This document shows positions 4,408 to 6,104 of a DNA stretch of 6,104 bases, piece by piece (position 1 is the stretch's first letter; each line of letters begins with the position of its first letter). A model generated the notes under the pieces. It had not been told where the DNA came from, did no database searches, and was given only the letters and a program-made list of their open reading frames with translations. The DNA is from JBAYJY01 sp041664945 (GTDB lineage: Bacteria; UBP15; UBA6099): contig JBAYJY010000235.1 in assembly GCA_041664945.1 (NCBI GenBank), forward strand, positions 1-6,104, written 5' to 3'. A program made the position numbers and the translations under genes.

Positions 4408-6104
4408 TTACTTAACATACAAAATTGTCGGCGTGATGACAAAAACAGTTTCGCTCTGGCTGACATTCTTATCTTTTGATCTGAAGAGCGAACCGATGAA
4501 AGGCAGTCTGGAAACAAGCGGCATCGCGGATGAGGTAAGCTTTTCAACGTATTTCACCATGCCTCCGAGGATAACCGGTTCACCGTCTTTAATTTTTACT
4601 TCCGTCCTTATATTCCGTTTTCCTTCAATGGGTATATTGCCATCATACCCCTTAATCTCGTTAGAGCTTACATCAATCATAAGAACTACATAATCGTCCT
4701 TGAAGTGTGATGTAATGGTTAGGGTGTACCCTTCAGAAGCTTTACTTGTTGATACATTTTCGCCGGTAGTGGTTGTCGTTTTGCTGGAAACATAAGTATG
4801 CACGTCGGAAAAATCGAAATAAACAGAAGTGTTTTCGGGGGCGATCATTGACGGGTTCGCGACAATGCGTCCATTGATCTTCTGGACAATTGACTGAAGG
4901 GAACCTGAGAAAGGAGCCACGGCATTCTGGAGAGTATCGTATGCGAAAAACATGCCGGTAATCCCATTGACATCCGGACAGCCGAACGGATTTTCGCAAT
5001 CATCAGGGGATTCGACTCCGGGAACATTTCCACCCTGTGATATTTTCCCATCTTTTGTAACATATCCCAATTTATAGGTTTGTCCGTTGCTCTCATCTAA
5101 TTCGACAATCTGAACGTCGAGTTTGAGCTGCGGATAAGGCCTGTCTATCTTTTCAACAATCTTTTTAATCATTTCCATTTCCTGCGGCCGCGCCAAAACC
5201 TGAAGTTCGTTCTTTGAGGCGTCAGGAACAACCACCCACTTATATGATTGCGGATAAAGACCTTTTGAGTCATTATAATTTTCTTTGGCTGTTGTTTTAA
5301 CGCCGGCGAAAAATTCGCCGTAGGGGAACGTCTCTCCGCCGCCACCGCCGCCACCGCCGCTGCTGCTTGCAGTTTCCATCATGTTGCCGATAATCTGCCA
5401 CGCTCTGGCGCAGTTTATATATTTCAAATTCATTGTTTCAAGTTGATATTGTTTAAATATGCTGACATCCAGAGAACTGATTAACTCTACGAGCTGATCC
5501 ATGTATTGCTTTTGTGATGAAATAATTACTGAGTTCGTCTGAAGATCCGTCGTAATGTTAGTAACTTCAGTTTCCCCGGTTGAGGACTTTGCGGTCGTTT
5601 CCTTTGATCCGATGCCCCTGATGCCGAAACCCGGCAATGATCCTATTTTCATCAGCAGGTCGGAATTTGCCAATTCCAAAGCGTTGACATATTTAAGCTG
5701 AATTATTTTTGTGACGTATTGCCTGTCTGCAATATCCAGAGAACGAATAATGCCCAGAGTCCGTTCATATCCGGATTCGTTCCCTATGTAAGTCACAGAA
5801 TTTGTCGGCTCGCTGAGAAGAAGTTTTTCCGACGATTCGCCTCCCGCAGCCAATCCGCCGCCGCTGGAAACAAGAATGGTATTGATAGGTTCCACCTTTG
5901 CAAGATCGCGCACAAGGATATATTTCAACGGAATCGTCCTTATGACGGTCGCTCTTTCCGCGACATCAAGCCCCTGGACGAGGTTGTAAAACCGTTCGTA
6001 TATTTTTTCCTCGCCAACGTAGATTATGGAGTTGCTGCTTTTATCGAGCGAAATTGAATTTACAGTCGTCAGCGAACCCTTGCTGCCCATGACAAGGCCG
6101 CCGA
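4408..6104 (-). CDS. Secretin (GspD/PilQ superfamily), N-terminus beyond the window
   Basis: This is an outer-membrane pore-forming ring protein of a type II secretion or type IV pilus system. The frame stays open to the window edge; the ATG at 6090 is internal (GGLV precedes it), so signal peptide and N0 domain are not visible. Counting from that Met (560 residues), a partial N module ends near 45. Three further modules follow at about 48-122, 126-212 and 215-318, each running from an LKY strand to an N-S-V/N-E-L strand and a final helix ending in L/I-D. The secretin barrel spans about 320-560, with NGRIVANPSMIAPEN (406-420), VILGGMV (506-512) and the family signature PLVSRLPFIGSLF (524-536). 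Cys365 and Cys371 could form a disulfide. No C-terminal pilotin-binding extension is seen: the protein stops right after the last barrel strand. The gene is less GC-rich than its neighbours. T2SS, T4P and other uses cannot be told apart here. Confidence 0.93.
   Translation of the reverse strand, partial: GGLVMGSKGSLTTVNSISLDKSSNSIIYVGEEKIYERFYNLVQGLDVAERATVIRTIPLKYILVRDLAKVEPINTILVSSGGGLAAGGESSEKLLLSEPTNSVTYIGNESGYERTLGIIRSLDIADRQYVTKIIQLKYVNALELANSDLLMKIGSLPGFGIRGIGSKETTAKSSTGETEVTNITTDLQTNSVIISSQKQYMDQLVELISSLDVSIFKQYQLETMNLKYINCARAWQIIGNMMETASSSGGGGGGGGETFPYGEFFAGVKTTAKENYNDSKGLYPQSYKWVVVPDASKNELQVLARPQEMEMIKKIVEKIDRPYPQLKLDVQIVELDESNGQTYKLGYVTKDGKISQGGNVPGVESPDDCENPFGCPDVNGITGMFFAYDTLQNAVAPFSGSLQSIVQKINGRIVANPSMIAPENTSVYFDFSDVHTYVSSKTTTTTGENVSTSKASEGYTLTITSHFKDDYVVLMIDVSSNEIKGYDGNIPIEGKRNIRTEVKIKDGEPVILGGMVKYVEKLTSSAMPLVSRLPFIGSLFRSKDKNVSQSETVFVITPTILYVK
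5335..5358 (-). repeat. Polyglycine codon run in the secretin
   Basis: Eight Gly codons in a row (residues 245-252 from the internal Met), preceded by three Ser, sit in the linker of the last N module. They use mainly GGC and GGT, giving an imperfect GCCACC-type triplet repeat on the plus strand. Such a run can vary in length by slippage and encodes a flexible loop. Confidence 0.85.

Noticed and set aside
5335..5367. Triplet repeat resembling a short tandem array
   Set aside because: It is explained by Gly and Ser codons of the secretin linker; there are no CRISPR-like repeats or spacers anywhere in the window.

Overview
The window reads as a piece of chromosome from an uncultured or non-model Gram-negative bacterium. 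A secretin (an outer-membrane secretion or pilus pore) and a LolD/MacB-type ABC ATPase both imply an outer membrane. The catalase has the short clade 3 form that is common in Bacteroidetes and some other Gram-negative anaerobes. The tRNA gene does not encode its CCA end, and the LexA-type box has the CTGT-N8-ACAG form best known from gamma- and betaproteobacteria. Base composition is mixed: the polymerase and ABC genes are GC-rich, the secretin clearly less so. I cannot name a phylum from this; a PVC-type lineage (Lentisphaerota or Kiritimatiellota) or a similar one is only a guess.

Left part (1-1330): a monofunctional heme catalase is transcribed leftward and runs off the window edge. It diverges from a rightward operon across a 270-base gap that holds regulatory signals for both sides. 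The rightward promoter is a textbook -35/-10 pair with a perfect LexA-type SOS box filling the spacer. The leftward side has a good -10, no clear -35, and an inverted repeat where the -35 should be.

Middle (1329-3838): the SOS-type promoter drives a small beta-rich protein of 85 residues (DUF6504-like by eye), then a catalytically intact Y-family translesion polymerase (DinB/Pol IV type). A LolD/MacB-type ABC ATPase without a permease in the window follows. The three lie on one strand with short gaps and could share one damage-inducible transcript. Within the polymerase gene, third-position base use flips from G-rich to C-rich near the start of the little-finger domain.

Right part (3839-6104): a 320-base gene-free stretch contains a pyrimidine-rich tract. 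It also holds a consensus promoter that runs directly into a hairpin plus T7 terminator, and then a separate promoter for an elongator tRNA-Met(CAU). Beyond the tRNA, a leftward secretin gene ends at a strong terminator. Its visible part has at least four N-type ring modules, with glycine-rich linkers, before the secretin barrel; the N-terminus lies outside the window.

The most distinctive signals are the SOS-box promoter with a small conserved-looking partner ahead of a TLS polymerase, opposed to catalase; the promoter-into-terminator unit upstream of tRNA-Met; the composition break inside the polymerase gene; and the expanded secretin.
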